NCBI GenBank assembly: GCA_013180625.2
Contig: SNVD02001362.1
Span: 682,001-746,000, forward strand
Direction of reading: 5' to 3'
DNA from: Boswellia sacra
Taxonomy: Eukaryota > Streptophyta > Magnoliopsida > Sapindales > Burseraceae
DNA: 64,000 nucleotides
Below the pieces are notes generated by a model. The model saw nothing but the letters and a program-made list of their open reading frames with translations. It did not search any database and was not told the DNA's origin. Within the stretch, counting starts at the first letter, position 1. Every line of letters begins with the position of its first letter. Shown piece after piece: positions 9,150-25,647 of this stretch. Both the position numbers and the translations under genes were made by a program.

Positions 9150-10136
9150 ATGGCTCAAAGTCAACATTCTCTCGAGGAATTCGAACCCTATACCAAATGG
9201 AAAAGAGAGGAACAACAAGACACTGTTGAAATCCATCTTCCAGCAGGTATATTATATTAATTTCGTTGATCCATTTTTATCAGAACGAGGAAAAATAATA
9301 TAGTTGTTATGAAATTGATATATCAAACATCGATTTCATTTTTCTTCCAAGGTTGGTATATATAAGAAAGATTTGACTATAATTAACTAGGCTATTCTTG
9401 GGATAAATAACAGTTGAGATAAATCATATGGAAATAATATCAATTTATTTATTAATGTGGTCTCCGGCACAAATATGCCTAGATTATAACTTGTGATTTT
9501 TTATTCTTTAAAGGGTTTTGCTCTTACATTAATTAATTTTGAAAGAAGTCATATTCTATAAACTTTAATTTGTTCTTCTTTTGACGGCTAAAAATAAATC
9601 AAGCAAACTAGCTAGGTAGTTTGAATTGTGGTAATGTAATATTTGCTTGATTTCGATACATTTGTGTAGATTTCAAGAAAGAAGATCTGAAAATCCAAGT
9701 CACTGGCAGCCTTGGTCAACTAACGATAAAAGGAGAACACAAAGTGGATGTCACTAAAAGCGCCGTCTTCAACAAATCAATCAACGTTCCCAAGGACTGC
9801 AAATCAGATGATATTCTCGCAAAGTTCTGTGGTGGTATCCTTTACGTAACAATAAAAAAGCGCGTTCCTTCGAGTACCCAACAAATCCAAGATGGAAAAC
9901 CAAACCAATTAAAGACTGGTGACGCATCGCGTGAGACTACCGCAACCCTTGGAGATGTTACATTGATTGAAATGAGGGAGTCATGGCTCAAATTGGGTGG
10001 AAACAAAGGACGGACATTGGCTTATGTAACGTTGGTGGTGGCTATTGGAGCATACGTAGCCAAACTTCTCCAGTCTGTTCGTGTTGACGACTGCACTTGC
10101 ATAACTTTCAAGTCTCGTTATTCTGGATTTTTTTAG
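9150..10136 (+). CDS. RTM2-like protein A (HSP20 domain, C-terminal anchor), 2 exons
   Basis: Exons 9150-9246 and 9670-10136 join to a 187-residue protein. The donor G|GTATAT and acceptor TGTGTAG|AT keep a phase-1 intron after residue 32, at the same place as in the paralogues. Residues ~10-100 form a divergent alpha-crystallin/HSP20 domain (FEPYTKWKREE, DFKKEDLKIQV, LTIKGEH, then the late strand GGILYVTIKK). A hydrophilic linker follows, and one membrane segment (TLAYVTLVVAIGAYVAKLL, residues ~148-166) precedes a short tail with two cysteines. This layout is that of RTM2, an Arabidopsis phloem protein involved in restricting long-distance potyvirus movement. Whether this paralogue has that role is not shown. 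No breaks seen. Its nearest relatives are the pseudogene at 1-394 and the fragment at 26.9 kb. Confidence 0.85.
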
Positions 10137-10580
10137 TCCTTTGATAGTTGTTATCTATAACAAAATAATGTGCTATATGAAATGAACTGTGTGCAGCCAT
10201 CTTAATTGTATTATCAGTTTACAAGTGTTATGATCAAAGTAATTATTTCAAAATTTGGACGTGATCAAAGATGAAGAGGGCGGCAGCAAGTGTGTATATA
10301 TGTGTATGTATGCGTGTATAAATATAAATATATAGCTGGTTGAATTGTTAAATTAATTAATCTGATTATCTTTTAGTAATTAGTACGTGGTTGATCAGGA
10401 GCAATCAATGTCATGTTGTATGAGATTGAAAAAATTTTGGGATTTGAGAAAGTTATGGCGTATCGATCATATAATGTAATCATTTGATCTGATACATTTA
10501 ATATCTAACCATAAATTGATTAATACATCAATTTACTTCAAATTTAAATGGCATCCCCTTTATATATTATATACTGGGAC
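10137..10580. other. 3' flank of gene A
   Basis: The first ~100 bases look like the 3' UTR (AAATGAACTGTGTG region), since they align with the fragment at 33.04 kb. Beyond that is AT-rich sequence with a short TGTGTATA-type run near 10290. No gene seen. Confidence 0.6.
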
Positions 10581-10582
10581 AG

Positions 10583-10900
10583 GTGCATGACACTGCTTTT
10601 TCTGATACAAATTTAAACATAAATTGTGAGCCATTAGATCAACCTGTTTGCTTTGAATTGTTGAGATTAAATCTAACAATTATCATTCTTAAGATATATT
10701 AATCATACATATTTGATTGAATCTTAACTATTGAAAGTGGGTTGCTTTGAATTGTTGAGATTAAATCTAAGAATTATCGTTCTTAAGATATATTAATTAT
10801 ACATATTTGATTGAATCTTAACTATTGAAAGTGGGTTGATCTAATGGTTTATAAGTTTTATCTAAATTTGTCTAAATTTATGTAACAAAAAGTGGTGCCA
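10583..10900. mobile_element. Inverted-repeat (MITE-like) element with an internal duplication
   Basis: The left arm (…GCCATTAGATCAACC, ending ~10642) is the inverse complement of the right arm (GGGTTGATCTAATGG, starting ~10830). The similarity extends ~55 bp outwards to GACACTGCTTTTT and AAAAAGTGGTGCC. The middle contains a ~97-bp unit repeated twice in tandem (from ~10645 and ~10742, TTGCTTTGAATTGTTGAG). Target duplication not resolved. Confidence 0.6.
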
Positions 10901-10919
10901 CAGATCATTCACTTGTTAG

Positions 10920-11745
10920 TAGGGATGGTAATTCGTATTCGTGGGTCGTATTCGTGTCGTGTCGAGTTGTGACACAATAAAGATTGATCCGATATGAACA
11001 CAGCCCGTTTACCCGTTTATTATTCATGTCATAAATGGTCAACAAGAACATGACACGATTATTAAACGAGTAACACGACACGACACGCGAACACGAATAA
11101 TAAACGGATCGTATTCATGTTAGACATGAATACGACTTGTCTAACACGATTATGACATATTTATACGATTGACACGACCTGTTTATAGTTAAGACATGAT
11201 TATGACACGATTATAGTTATGATATGATTATTACACGATTATACATTAAAACCTATTTTTAAATGAAAAGACTATAACATAATATACAGAATTAAACAAA
11301 ACTAAATACGAATAAATAATACAAACTTTAAATATTTGATTTAGAAAATTATAAATTAAAGGTGATGTGTCTAGTGTCCTTCTAATTATATTAATATAAT
11401 AAAATATTATAATGTTTACTTTGTATAATTTAATATGTATAAAAATTATAAAATATTATTCGTATCAATAATCGTGTTAATCGTGTCTTAATTTATATTC
11501 TTGTCAATTTTGTTTGATATATATGCGTGTTATAAACGGATTCATATCATAAATGGATTAATGTTATAAGTCATAATCGTGTTCGTAGGTTAAAGACATT
11601 CAACACAAACATGACACGTTTATTAAACGAGTTAAAAATTTCGACACGAACATGATACGAACACAATTAAGACAAACCTAAACCTGTAAATTTTCGTATT
11701 ATGTTGTGTCAGATTCGCGTGTCGTAATCTAAATTGCCACCCTTA
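10920..11745. mobile_element. hAT-like non-autonomous element (CGTGTCGTG-rich ends)
   Basis: Starts TAGGGATGGTAATT and ends AATTGCCACCCTTA, flanked by a perfect 8-bp duplication CTTGTTAG (10912-10919 and 11746-11753). Subterminal regions are dense in ACACGA/TCGTGT motifs in both orientations, plausible transposase-binding repeats. AT-rich core, no coding capacity. Same group as 13399. Confidence 0.85.
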
Positions 11746-11753
11746 CTTGTTAG

Positions 11754-12248
11754 ATGCCTTACATCATGTTATAGTACTAGATCAGTATCATATGAGCGCA
11801 TCTCATCTAAATCTGATCTACTTGTTGAACTCAAGGGCTTATAAGTAATTAATTGAAACTAGTCTTTGTTAGTGAGATAGGATATGGAAATATTTTTATG
11901 TTATATCACTATCATTCTAATAACGGTCTCAGCTTGGCATAAAATATTGAATTTAATCTTAATGACAATGTGGACTACAATCAAAGTAAAATTTAACTAT
12001 TGATATCAATCAACAAAAGGGGTGGTAATGCAAAGATATAACAAAATATTTATCAACAGTGTATAATTGATTTAACTACTCATGTTATTAACCAAATAAG
12101 GAGATATGATATAATTGTTAGATGGATGAACAGCATAACACCCAACAAATAATAAATGGGTTATTACATGTATTTATGTTTAACCTATTTATATGCACTT
12201 AATCTTTTTGTGTTGTCCAACTTATTTACACATCTAACATGAATACTA
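11754..12248. other. Intergenic AT-rich DNA
   Basis: No gene or clear repeat seen. Confidence 0.5.
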
Positions 12249-12773
12249 TTTGGGTATGTTTGAAGCATCGTATTGGATAGCATTACATGACATTATGACT
12301 TTAACTCACGTTTGACTCGACTTTGGAAAAGACTGCATTGTATAAAGGGCTGCATAACACTGCATAAAGGGCGTATTAATCGCCCAAATTTTATAAGGCC
12401 TCTCACCTCTGGTGAATGCTGCATAAGGGTGAATGGAATAAAAAATTATTATATTTTATTTTGGTGGTCCACGTGCTTATCTTTTTGGTGGTCCATGTGC
12501 ACACAAATGAATAACATATAATTTATTAAATATTTAAATAATTTTAAAATTATTATAATATATAATATTTTATTATTTTTAAAATACTTTAGTTCATTAT
12601 AAAGGTTAAAGCAGTCTTTCATTAAATATAATATTATTTATCATTTATACAATACAGTGACAAATCAAACACAGCATAAAGTTTACTCAATTCTACACAA
12701 TACAATTCTAAACAATGCTATCCGCTACAATGATAATTGTATAATTCTATACAGTGTATCAAATATACCCAAA
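12249..12773. mobile_element. Terminal-inverted-repeat element, MITE-like
   Basis: The left end TTTGGGTATGTTTGAAGCA and right end TGTATCAAATATACCCAAA are imperfect inverted repeats. The subterminal motifs (TTGGATAGCATTAC versus GCTATCCGCTACAATG) also oppose each other. No protein. Superfamily not resolved. Confidence 0.5.
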
Positions 12774-13390
12774 AAATTATATATTTAAATATAATCTACA
12801 ATTATTTTCAATAAATAACTACTATTGAAAAATGACTCATAAACAAATTCTAAAATAATTAATATTCGTATTAATAAGGATGACAATGTGCAAGGTTGGA
12901 GAGGCCCTGCTCATTTCAAACCCAATTTTCATTTCAACACCTATATTCCTTGTCTCACGCCTCATGGATTTTACATATGTTGAGAATGGGGAATCTCTGC
13001 ACAAGAATGCTTTACCAAATCATATCCCGATTCCTTATACAAGAATATGTTACATCAATTTAAATCTCATGATTATTACCATGTCATAATAGAATTTTGA
13101 TTAAAAGTTAGGGTCACCATGTAATAATTATAACTAATAACAAAAATCATCAACAATATATTCGTGCAACGATCAAGTCATAGCCAAAAGAGACGAAGAT
13201 TTAAATAATATTAATAGAATGAAAATTTTAATTTTTTATAATTAAATTGATGATTTTATTAAAATAAGATAATATTATGTTTTTAGATAATAATATAATT
13301 TTATATGACTCAAACTAATCAATATCTTCTGCATAAAAAAATTATATTTATACTCTTAATATATAATAGGGTATAACAAAAATATCTATG
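12774..13390. other. Intergenic AT-rich DNA
   Basis: A 69-codon open stretch near 12880 has no recognisable motif; I do not call it a gene. Nothing else seen. Confidence 0.5.
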
Positions 13391-13398
13391 AGTTCACT

Positions 13399-14319
13399 TA
13401 GGGGTGAAAATTTTCGACACGACCCATGAACCCAACCCGACACGGAAATTAGCTGGTTTGGATTTGTCTTAATTATATTTGGGTCATGTTCAGATTGAAA
13501 ATTTTAACCCATTTAATAATTGGGTCATATTCGGGTTGAGAGATTGTATCTGCGGGTGACATGAACCCGTTTATGATACGAACCTGTTTATGACACGATT
13601 AGCACTAATAAAACATGACAACACGACTAACACGGATTGACATGATTATTTTAAAAGTGATACAATTATAAATACAAATTAATTTTAAAATTTCATTATA
13701 TGTTTATTAGATATTTAAATTGAAGGTTATATTTTTATTAATATTAATATTATATTATTATTAATTTTGATATGATCTTAAAGTAACCTTAATTTGTTTT
13801 AAATATTTTTTTTGTAGGTTACTTAAGAGTTAAAAAAATACAATGGATTTTTTTTGAAGCTAAATTGTATTTTAAGTTTGTATGGAACTTGATTTTTAGT
13901 GGACTTTTTATTGTGTTAGATAAATTTTGATTATTTTCTTATTATTACTTTTTAATTTAAAAATACTAAATAAGTTGGAAATTGAAATGCTTAGTCGTAT
14001 CATAATTGTTTTAATCATTTAAACATGTTGTAATTGTGTCTGTAAAACGTCTCATAAATGTGTCAAATATTGAAACGTGTTATAGTCATGTCAAACGGAT
14101 CATATTTGTGTCTAACACAAAACCCAACCCGTTTATTATTCGTGTTCGCGTATCATGTCGTGTCATCTGCAGGTTACCCATTTAATAATCGGGTCGTGTT
14201 TGGGTTGAGACTTTTTGACACGAATAATAAACGAGTCGGGTTCGGGTTGGACTAATTTTTGTCATGTCATAGCTCGACACAACATGAACACGACCCACGA
14301 ACCTGAATTCACACCCCTA
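13399..14319. mobile_element. hAT-like non-autonomous element (ACACGA-rich ends)
   Basis: Starts TAGGGGTGAAAATT and ends AATTCACACCCCTA. Flanking octamers AGTTCACT (13391-13398) and AATTCGCT (14320-14327) agree at six positions, and both differences are A/G transitions. Subterminal ACACGAC and CGTGTT repeats resemble the 10920 element. No transposase. Confidence 0.75.
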
Positions 14320-14327
14320 AATTCGCT

Positions 14328-15358
14328 TACAAACTTTTACTTACAATCCATTGAGATACCATTTATTTATTAACACATTATCACTCTTTAATAATGATTT
14401 CACTTATATATATATATATGAGAGGGGATATTTAAACATAAATTTTTGACATAATTTATTGATACAATTTTTTAGCCATTAATCTCACAAAATCCAAAGG
14501 CTGATATTTGAAAGTCAACAAATTATATTTAAAACAACCAACTCATTAATCATCTCTACCATAGGATTTTATAGGCCAATGACTATAAAATTGTGTCTAG
14601 TTTTGTGTGAAGATATCACTTTTCCCTATATATAGATATGTAAATTAAATAAAATTGTTCTTTAAACAAAAGTCTATCATGATTCATGAATCCCAATTTT
14701 TGTCCTCATCCTTTTCTAATTTTTCAGTCAAAGTGAAACTCGATGTGGAATATTCATCTGGTATTCAAATAAGAAATCCATATAAAGATTTGGCGCCTCT
14801 TTACAAGATGAATTGGTGAATGAGATTTGAAAATCAATGGTGGCTTTTGTTCTTCTACTTTATTTCTTCTTAACTTAGTAAATCAATCATCTTCTTACTA
14901 AAATTCCTGCCCTGTCCATTCTTGAGGGACAGGTATTACTCATCTTGGCTTGCATTTATTTGGTATTTTTGCTTGAGATTGGTTACTGGACTTCCTTGGT
15001 GGTTGAAAATTTTTTCTAGGTTTCGAGGTTTGTCACAGATAGAATCTTGATTGCACAAATCAACTACATACAAACAATCACTCAATATATATATATATAT
15101 AATCTTAACCATCTTTCCAGTAATGAAAATTTTTTAAATAATCTAAAAAAAAAATGCCAATATATTATCATGATCTCACTTTAATTTTCAATAGTGAAGT
15201 GGTTTATTGGAAGAATTAAGGAATATGAAAAAATAATTTGATTAATCTTTAAATTGTTAAGTTTTTAATTATATGACAGGATAGGAAGAAAAATAAAATA
15301 TTTTTAATTAAGGTTACTTTGGAATATTTTTATTTCCATTTAACCAAATTACTGTTTT
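14328..15358. other. Intergenic, with a probable small inverted-repeat element
   Basis: From ~14440 to ~14620 two arms are roughly inverse complements (CAATTTTTTAGCCATTAATC against GACTATAAAATTGTG), suggesting a degraded MITE. The rest is AT-rich with short AT microsatellites (14407, 15086). No gene seen. Confidence 0.45.
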
Positions 15359-16935
15359 CCCTCATTACAAAGGGCTTGTTCAATAACTTGCGCTCTAAGA
15401 CACATCTACTAATAAACGGGGGGCAGTTAAAGTCTCATTCTTTCCTTTGATAAAACAGTTGCTGCTTCATATTGCAAACAAATTTGGTTTTGTCTGTTCA
15501 TGGCAAACGCTCTTCGGCTGTTATCAAAATGGACAGGGTGAGGAAATTTTCATGGCAAATTTTGTTTTATCGGATCCTCTAACTACTCTAGCACAAATAC
15601 CAAATCATTTGGTATCGTTAAACCGAGCAGCTTTTTGAACTCGACTATCAATGCCGCAGAATACCAGGAAGCAATTAGAGTGATGATGCCGTCTTTGATG
15701 ATCAAAGGATGTGGTTCACCATTAGCCAATTGTTATGGACATCCTTTTCATCATCATCAGATCCAACTCCTCATAGTTGCACGTCAAAATCTTCGATTGG
15801 ATTATCTCAATCATCAAATCCAAAGCCTTGGACACTATTATCAGTATTTAGCCATGTGTTAGCAAAAGGAGTACAGGCAGATGCAGGCTTATGAAGATGC
15901 AGGTACGGATTCAACACAACATGATTCAACACAACATGAACTATTAGGAAGAATATTTTATTTTTCTATAATTTCTTATTAGATGTACTTATAGCAATTT
16001 TTTTTAAGAGTTCTGCATAGGGTTAGAAGATATCTAATTTTTTAAATCGTGAAATTTATATATTTATTTTCAACGTGGGAAGGAGAAGGAGAAAGAGGGG
16101 GAGAAGGAGAACCAAATTTAATTTTGGTGGATCCTATACTGACATAAATGCCAAACACTTAACCATTGGCTAGATGCATGAACACAAGTTCTATTAGGAT
16201 AATTTCAAATTACTTAAGCATATAAAGCATGCATGAGCGCGCGCGCACACACACACACATATATATATTAAGAGTAATGTTACACTTATAATATTCATAC
16301 CACATATATTCTACAACATACTGTGGCCGTCTATATAACCAAAATTAATTGGAGGAGGAAAAAACAAAAATGGATGAGAAAAATTATATATCTAATAGAA
16401 TTTTGCCATTTAGACTGCTACGTCATATTGTAAAATTTATGTTTTATAGATTTTGTAAATCTAGCATCATTGATATTTTAAAACAAAAGAAATTCTTTCA
16501 AATTCTATAACCATATTTTTCAGCTTCCGGAACATGGCAAGGAGAAAGAAAGGAAGCAGATGGAGGTGAAGAGCGCGATTTACATACATGGTAAAAACTT
16601 AACCATTGGCAGGATCATCGACCGAGAATACCAGCTATTCCACGGAGACAACCTTGTTCACGAAAACAAGGTGGAGAAGTCAAGGAATCTGTTGCCATCG
16701 TCATCTCTAAGCAAGGACAAAAAGTAGTTTATCTAAAAACAAATTGAAATTGAATGTAGGTAAAAGTTATCAACAATCATTAGTAGTCATATAAATGAGT
16801 TTTTCAGTCGTTATGTGGGGTTATTTGCTATTTTTGTTTCTAAATTAAATTATAAATTTTGCATAGATATAAATTTTGCATAGACAGGAGAGTCACAGAG
16901 CTATTACCTCAAGTTTCGGGTTGTATCTGATGAAA
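15359..16935 (+). pseudogene. Unidentified two-exon gene family, copy 1 (degenerate)
   Basis: I do not recognise the family. From ATGGCAAACGCTC (15499) one frame runs MANALRLLSKWTG, meets a TGA, and continues as GNFHGKFCFIGSSNYSS to VMMPSLMIKGCGSPLANC, then GHPF; a neighbouring frame carries WTLLSVFSHVLAKGVQ. A second exon follows TTTTTCAG at ~16523 and contains GKNLTIGRIIDREYQLFHGD and LVHENKVE, ending with TAG at 16726-16728. A further degenerate copy of this second exon lies at ~16060-16200. Copies at 20.26 and 25.65 kb share both the leader (TAACTTGCGCTCTAAGAC) and the coding region. Stops and frameshifts differ between copies, so all three look dead. Confidence 0.55.
16207..16270. repeat. 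Compound microsatellite
   Basis: CATGAGCGCGCGCGCACACACACACACATATATATAT: short GC, CA and AT runs in sequence. Confidence 0.8.
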
Positions 16936-17581
16936 GATTTTGCCCACATAATAGTAAACAGAACCTTGCAACTAATAAAGTAAAAATAACTCCCACAAAA
17001 AGATTTAGGCATGGCCATTTATCAGCGTGTAAGCCCACAGTAAACATCTATACATGGTGAGAATTCCTGAATTGTTGATAAAGAATATTTATTTTCTAGA
17101 ATATTCTGTAATGTTTTAAGTCATTTTTCTTTTGTAAAAATAATTAAACAAAGATGGGTTTAATAAAATTTAAAGTGACGATTGAAAAGAAATACTCATG
17201 ATATATCATATAGGGAAGTTCTATTTATCACCCACCTTTTTTTTAATTTTTTTGACAATTTTATTTTAAAATAAAATCAAAGAGGTCAAAAAATTTTAAA
17301 TAAACAGTTGAAAATACTCTATTTTAATTTTATGGTTTTCTTTGAAATATACCTAAAACGACACAGGCCAAGTTTTGACTTCTAAACAGGGACTAATCCT
17401 CGTTTAAAGATGGCCACATTAAAAGGTTGGAAAAATGAAAAGATGATACTTTCTTGTCAATACTAATATGTATATAGTCGGTAGGAGTCCAAAACCATTC
17501 AAGCCGCTCCAATTGAATCCCTAAACTAAAACCTAAATCAATTTTCAAGTTTCCTCCTATCAACCACGATTAACTAGAAAT
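16936..17581. other. Intergenic DNA
   Basis: AT-rich. No gene or repeat with clear ends seen. Confidence 0.5.
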
Positions 17582-17589
17582 CTTCTACC

Positions 17590-19359
17590 TAGGGATGGCA
17601 AAATCCGGATGCAGGTTTTGCATTTCCGCACTTGGACCAGATTATATGGTGTCCTCTCGAGTCACCGGATTTTTCTCGAAATTTTTGGATGTGTTGCGGG
17701 TGTGGGTTTCCCCGGATTTACAATTTGTCTGCCCGCACCCAGATTTTTTACACAGAAAAATCCCCGGATTTCCCCAGGTTTCCCCGTTCGTGATTATTTT
17801 TCTTGTTGGGCTGGGCTAGGCTGCACATCTTTTGAACTTTTTTAGGCTGTCCAATTGAATGCAAGGCTTAAGTCCATTAAACTCTCTTTCTTTTTGAATT
17901 TGTTTTGAGCCCTTTTAAAATTATATTACAAAAGCCCAATGTATTTCAGAAATGTGATAATGTTATATATTAATTTTGAATAATTGTGAGAAAATTGATT
18001 TCAACTTATTTACTTATTTTTATATATTTATAGAACCACAATCAATAGTAATTTTAACAGTGATTAGATCTCTTTGTCTCAACCATAATAATATTTGTTA
18101 CAAAATGATTTCATTGTTATATAATTTTAGAAAAAAAACAAATGAATTTCTCTATTCTTTTTCTTGCTAAGACTTTTGATTGAATTGATTAGCAAGATCT
18201 GAATGCATTTAAATGTTTAAATTTTTGGTATCTATTGTTGGTTGGCTATTTTTTATTATGTTTCTTAATTATTGGACTTCCAATCTTTAAAAGATTATTT
18301 AAAAACTTCTACCATAAACTATTTGTATGTTTTATTGGACTCATACTTTTTCTTTAGAAATGACTCATCCAGCAAACTTATTTTGTACCCATCATATTCT
18401 ATTTATCTGAAAATAAGAAGAACTAATATATCGTTGGCTGTTACTACTCCACTATCTTTAGATAAACAGCATAGTATATATTTTATTTATTATTTATATA
18501 TTTCAAATTATCCCTCAGTGGGATATCCTTTTACAAAGGTAAGCTCATGTAATTTAAAAATTAACATAAATGATGATTAGGTGGTTATATGAAAAGTAAA
18601 GGTCAAAAGGACACGACAACTTCTTGACTTTTATTAACTCTTGTTCTTTTCTTTGTCCCTTATTCTAGTCTTTGCCCCTTCACTACTTTCTCTCTTATTC
18701 AAGTATAATTATTAGTTGAATGGTAGTGTCCCCATTCCCTGTGCTCTTGCTTTCTAAAACGTTTTCTTAATAGTGTTACAAAATAAAAAGTACCATGACA
18801 ACATAATTAAAGTTACTAATACAAATAAAAAGTGTTAAGGTGCCAATATAATAAATTAATAGTACAAACGATTTCTCTAATACAAATAGAAAGTCCCATG
18901 ACAATATAATTAAAGTTACTACTACAAATAAAAAGTGTTAAGGTGTCAACATAATAAATTAATAATACAAACATTTTCTTTAATACAAATAAAAAGTCCT
19001 ATGATAACATAATTAAAGTTACGAATACAAATAAAAAGTGTTAAGGTGTCAACATAATAATACAAACATTTTCTCTAAAACAAATAAAAGTCCCATGACA
19101 ACATAATTAAAGTCACTAATACAACATTAAAGTTCCAAACCAAAGTAACAAAGTGACATCTAATAATTTTAATTTTTAAAATTTATTATATTATCCGGTT
19201 CGGGTGTGGGGCGGGGAGGGTGTATACCGCACCCAGACTGCACCCAGATTAAATTTGTAAAACTTTATCTGTCCCTTACACTTAAACCCCGCAAATCCGA
19301 GGAATATTTTCACGTAAAAGCTGGGTACCCGCACAACCCGGTATTTTTTGCCATCCCTA
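17590..19359. mobile_element. hAT-like non-autonomous element, 1.77 kb, with internal tandem repeats
   Basis: Starts TAGGGATGGCAAAATCCGG and ends TTTTTTGCCATCCCTA. Flanking octamers are CTTCTACC (17582-17589) and CTCCTACC (19360-19367), one mismatch. The first ~200 and last ~170 bp are GC-rich with CCCCGGATTT-like and CGGGTGTGG motifs; the middle is AT-rich. A tandem array of a ~105-bp unit (CCATGACAACATAATTAAAG, starts ~18793, 18895, 18998 and 19092) sits near the right end. No transposase frame and no tRNA-like boxes seen. Confidence 0.8.
18780..19140. repeat. ~105-bp tandem repeats inside the hAT-like element
   Basis: Three and a half units with the core CATGACAACATAATTAAAGT and AATAAAAAGTGTTAAGGTG. 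Spacing is 102-103 bp, then ~93 bp for the last. Confidence 0.8.
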
Positions 19360-19367
19360 CTCCTACC

Positions 19368-20254
19368 ATCACTTAAATTCTTCCCTTTTCTTTGAAAGCA
19401 GCATTCTTTTATATTTCGGTAATATACAAGGTTACTCTCCTACCATCTCAAATTCTAAAAGTGGATCTAAGGAATTTAACTCAAGGATATTGACTTTGTC
19501 TCCTTTCCTTTGCTTTGATTGAAAAATCAGTAAAAAATAAGATAAAAAAAAAATATGGCTTAAGACTTGTTGTGAGTAAAGAAGGAAGAAAGCTGAGTCG
19601 TGAAACACCAAAACTAAGAACTATTTGAATATTGATTATTTTTTTGATATGAATTTAAAGAACTCACTAATATAAAGAGAAAGTATTGATTAGAGTTAAA
19701 ACATTTAAATTTAATTAATTAAAGGTTAAATTGTAGAGAAAAAACTATCAAAACACCATAAAATGATGATTAATTAAGTTTACCACATATATATTTGAAA
19801 TTAAATATTGAGTGTAATGAAAGATTCTCTAAATTACAATTTTATCGTGATTAAATAAAAGATAGGGGCTAATAAGATAAAAATGAGAGCTGAATATATT
19901 GTTCTATTTTTTTTTTAAGTTTTGAAAGAAAAATTAACAATAAGTGTAAACCTCAGACATAGATTTCTCCCAATGACATGTGTCAATAATGTTTAAAAGC
20001 TTCGTAAAAATCATAGAAGTAGAAGATCTTAAGTATCCAACATGAAAATCCTGCACCTACAACCTATTTACAACTAACTTTCTCGACAACCTGAGTTGTC
20101 TAAATTCTATTGGAGATATAAGTACCATGTCATGCATAGTAACTTTCCTTATTAATTTTGTTTCTTGCTCCATTAAATTTTTGCCAACTCAAGTTATAAG
20201 GAGTCGGTCGTAGAATTTGGTTGGGTAGAATTGCTCATCCAAAATTATTTCTTT
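19368..20254. other. Intergenic DNA
   Basis: AT-rich. No gene seen. Confidence 0.5.
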
Positions 20255-20741
20255 CCCTCATTATGAAGGGTTGGTCAATAACTTACGCTCTAAGACGTAT
20301 CTACTAATACAAAGGGCAGTTAAATTCCAGGTAGTTAAATTCTAACTCTTTCCTTTGATGAAATCCTAGTTGCTGCTACATATTTCAAACAAATTTAGTG
20401 TCATGGGAAAAGAGGCAGAGGAGACTTTAATTTAATGGGAAATTTTGTTTTATCAGATCCATTAACAACTCTAGTAGAAATTCCAAATAATTTGGTATTG
20501 TTAAATTGAGAAGCTTTTTGAACTCAAATATCAATATCACATAAGACCATGCAGGAATTAGATTAATGATACCGTCTTTGATGATCAACAATCGTCGTTC
20601 GGCATTGGCCAGTTGTTCTAGACATCCTTTTTCATCATCATCGAATTCAACTCCTGATAGTTGCATGTTCAACTCTTTGAGTGAAGCAATATAGACAGGC
20701 ATTGTAAAGTTACATGTATCAATTCAACATGAACTATTAAT
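20255..20741 (+). pseudogene. Unidentified gene family, copy 2 (first exon only, degenerate)
   Basis: Matches copy 1 from CCCTCATTATGAAGGG through the TTTTGTTTTATCAGATCCAT and AGCTTTTTGAACTC segments to TCATCATCATCGAATTC and GGCATTGTAAAGTTACA. Translated pieces include MIPSLMINN and HPFSSSSNSTPDSC. Stops fall at CATAAG and elsewhere. The second exon is not found. A long GT microsatellite begins ~40 bp downstream. Confidence 0.55.
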
Positions 20742-20782
20742 TTAAAATTAATTAAACATATATTACTAGATGTATGCACGGA

Positions 20783-24249
<3,467 letters not shown>

Positions 24250-24252
24250 TTA

Positions 24253-24667
24253 GGGTCAGTTTGTTTCGCCTTCTTCAAGTAGAGTTTATTGGAGTAAATC
24301 TTTTTGAAGTGAGCTTCTAAAAGTAGAGTTTTTATTAAAAAGTTATTGATTGTTTGATGACATAAATATAAAAGCACTTATTATAATTAAATTACTAAAA
24401 TAGAGTTTTGTTATAAGAAAAGACTAAAGTAAAATATTTAAAATTAAATGAAGTTATCTTTGATATTTTAAAACTTCAAGAAAGCTCAAAAAAAGTTTTT
24501 CTCAAAAGCCTCAATTTTGGGTTTCTCCTAGTAGATGTAAAACAACTTTTTTAATCATTCATAACTTCTTCTTAAATAACAGCCAAATGACACAAACAAA
24601 TTTTAAAAAAGCTTTTGGCATTAAAAAAGCTCTTTTTGTCAGTAACGAAACTTCAATAAACGCGCTC
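24253..24667. mobile_element. Harbinger-like MITE
   Basis: Starts GGGTCAGTTTGTTTC and ends AATAAACGCGCTC (imperfect inverse), flanked by TTA on both sides (24250-24252, 24668-24670), as for Tourist/Harbinger-type elements. AT-rich core with AAAAGCTCNAAAAA-type inverted motifs. No protein. Confidence 0.5.
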
Positions 24668-24670
24668 TTA

Positions 24671-25647
24671 ATACTGAAAAAAAAAAGAAAAAGGAGAAAG
24701 AGTAGTTGATTTAGATTGAGGTATTAAATTTCTAAACGAAAACGACAAATATGTTCCAAAGGTATGATAACAATTGACAGAAGTCACAAAGAAGAACATA
24801 ATATACTGATTTTGTTATCAAATGATAATTCAATAGTAAATTATACACAACTGCAAAATTTATATAATTACAGTAGTAAATTATTGATGACAAGGCAATT
24901 TTATAATTGTACTTCATTTTTGATTATTCTAAACATTCGACACTATACATCACCTTGGTTTTTTCTATTATTTCCATCGATTTTAACCTTCACATTAGTT
25001 GTAAAATTTGAACTCGAAGCCTCAAACTCCTATCACTGGAAATTTTCTCGACAAATTTCAAAATAATTGCCTATTTTGAGACTTGTTTCGATGGTATTTT
25101 GTGGGGATGACTGCATCGAACATATTCCAAAAAAGTTAATGTTGTTCTATCAACAAAGAACATCAATGTTACCCAGTATCGATTGAAACACTAGGCAAGT
25201 GAGACATTATCAATTTGCCTGGGCCCCATTTGGGAAGAAATCCACATATAGATTAATCCATGATGTCACATATGTTTCGTAATTCGTATAACTTTCAATT
25301 TTCAATGTGCAACTTAAGAGTTATTATTACTATTTTAGGTTAAAAATAACTTGTCTTTTCTAATGAGCTACGGAAAATAATACATCAGATAATTTGCTTT
25401 TAAATCGTATGAAGATATGACATTATTTCCTAGCAAACAACAACACTACCATGACACATCTCATTATATTACTCTTAAATAAAAGATAGTATGTATAATG
25501 TATGGTAATACTTCTGTTCCAAAGAATGCCGAAATGGCCGGTCCTCCATTTACCGAAATTAATAATTAAAAAAAAAAGTCAATGTATACTACTCTTAAAG
25601 GAAAAAATAACATGCACATGTGAGCAAATCTGTATCAGGGTATTTAT
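24671..25647. other. Intergenic DNA
   Basis: Open stretches of up to 100 codons here lack any motif or start context. No gene called. Confidence 0.5.

Noticed and set aside
18272..18580. 102-codon frame inside the 17590 hAT-like element
   Set aside because: Low-complexity AT-driven composition and no transposase motif.
24764..25066. 100-codon frame
   Set aside because: No recognisable domain and amino-acid content matches AT-rich noise.
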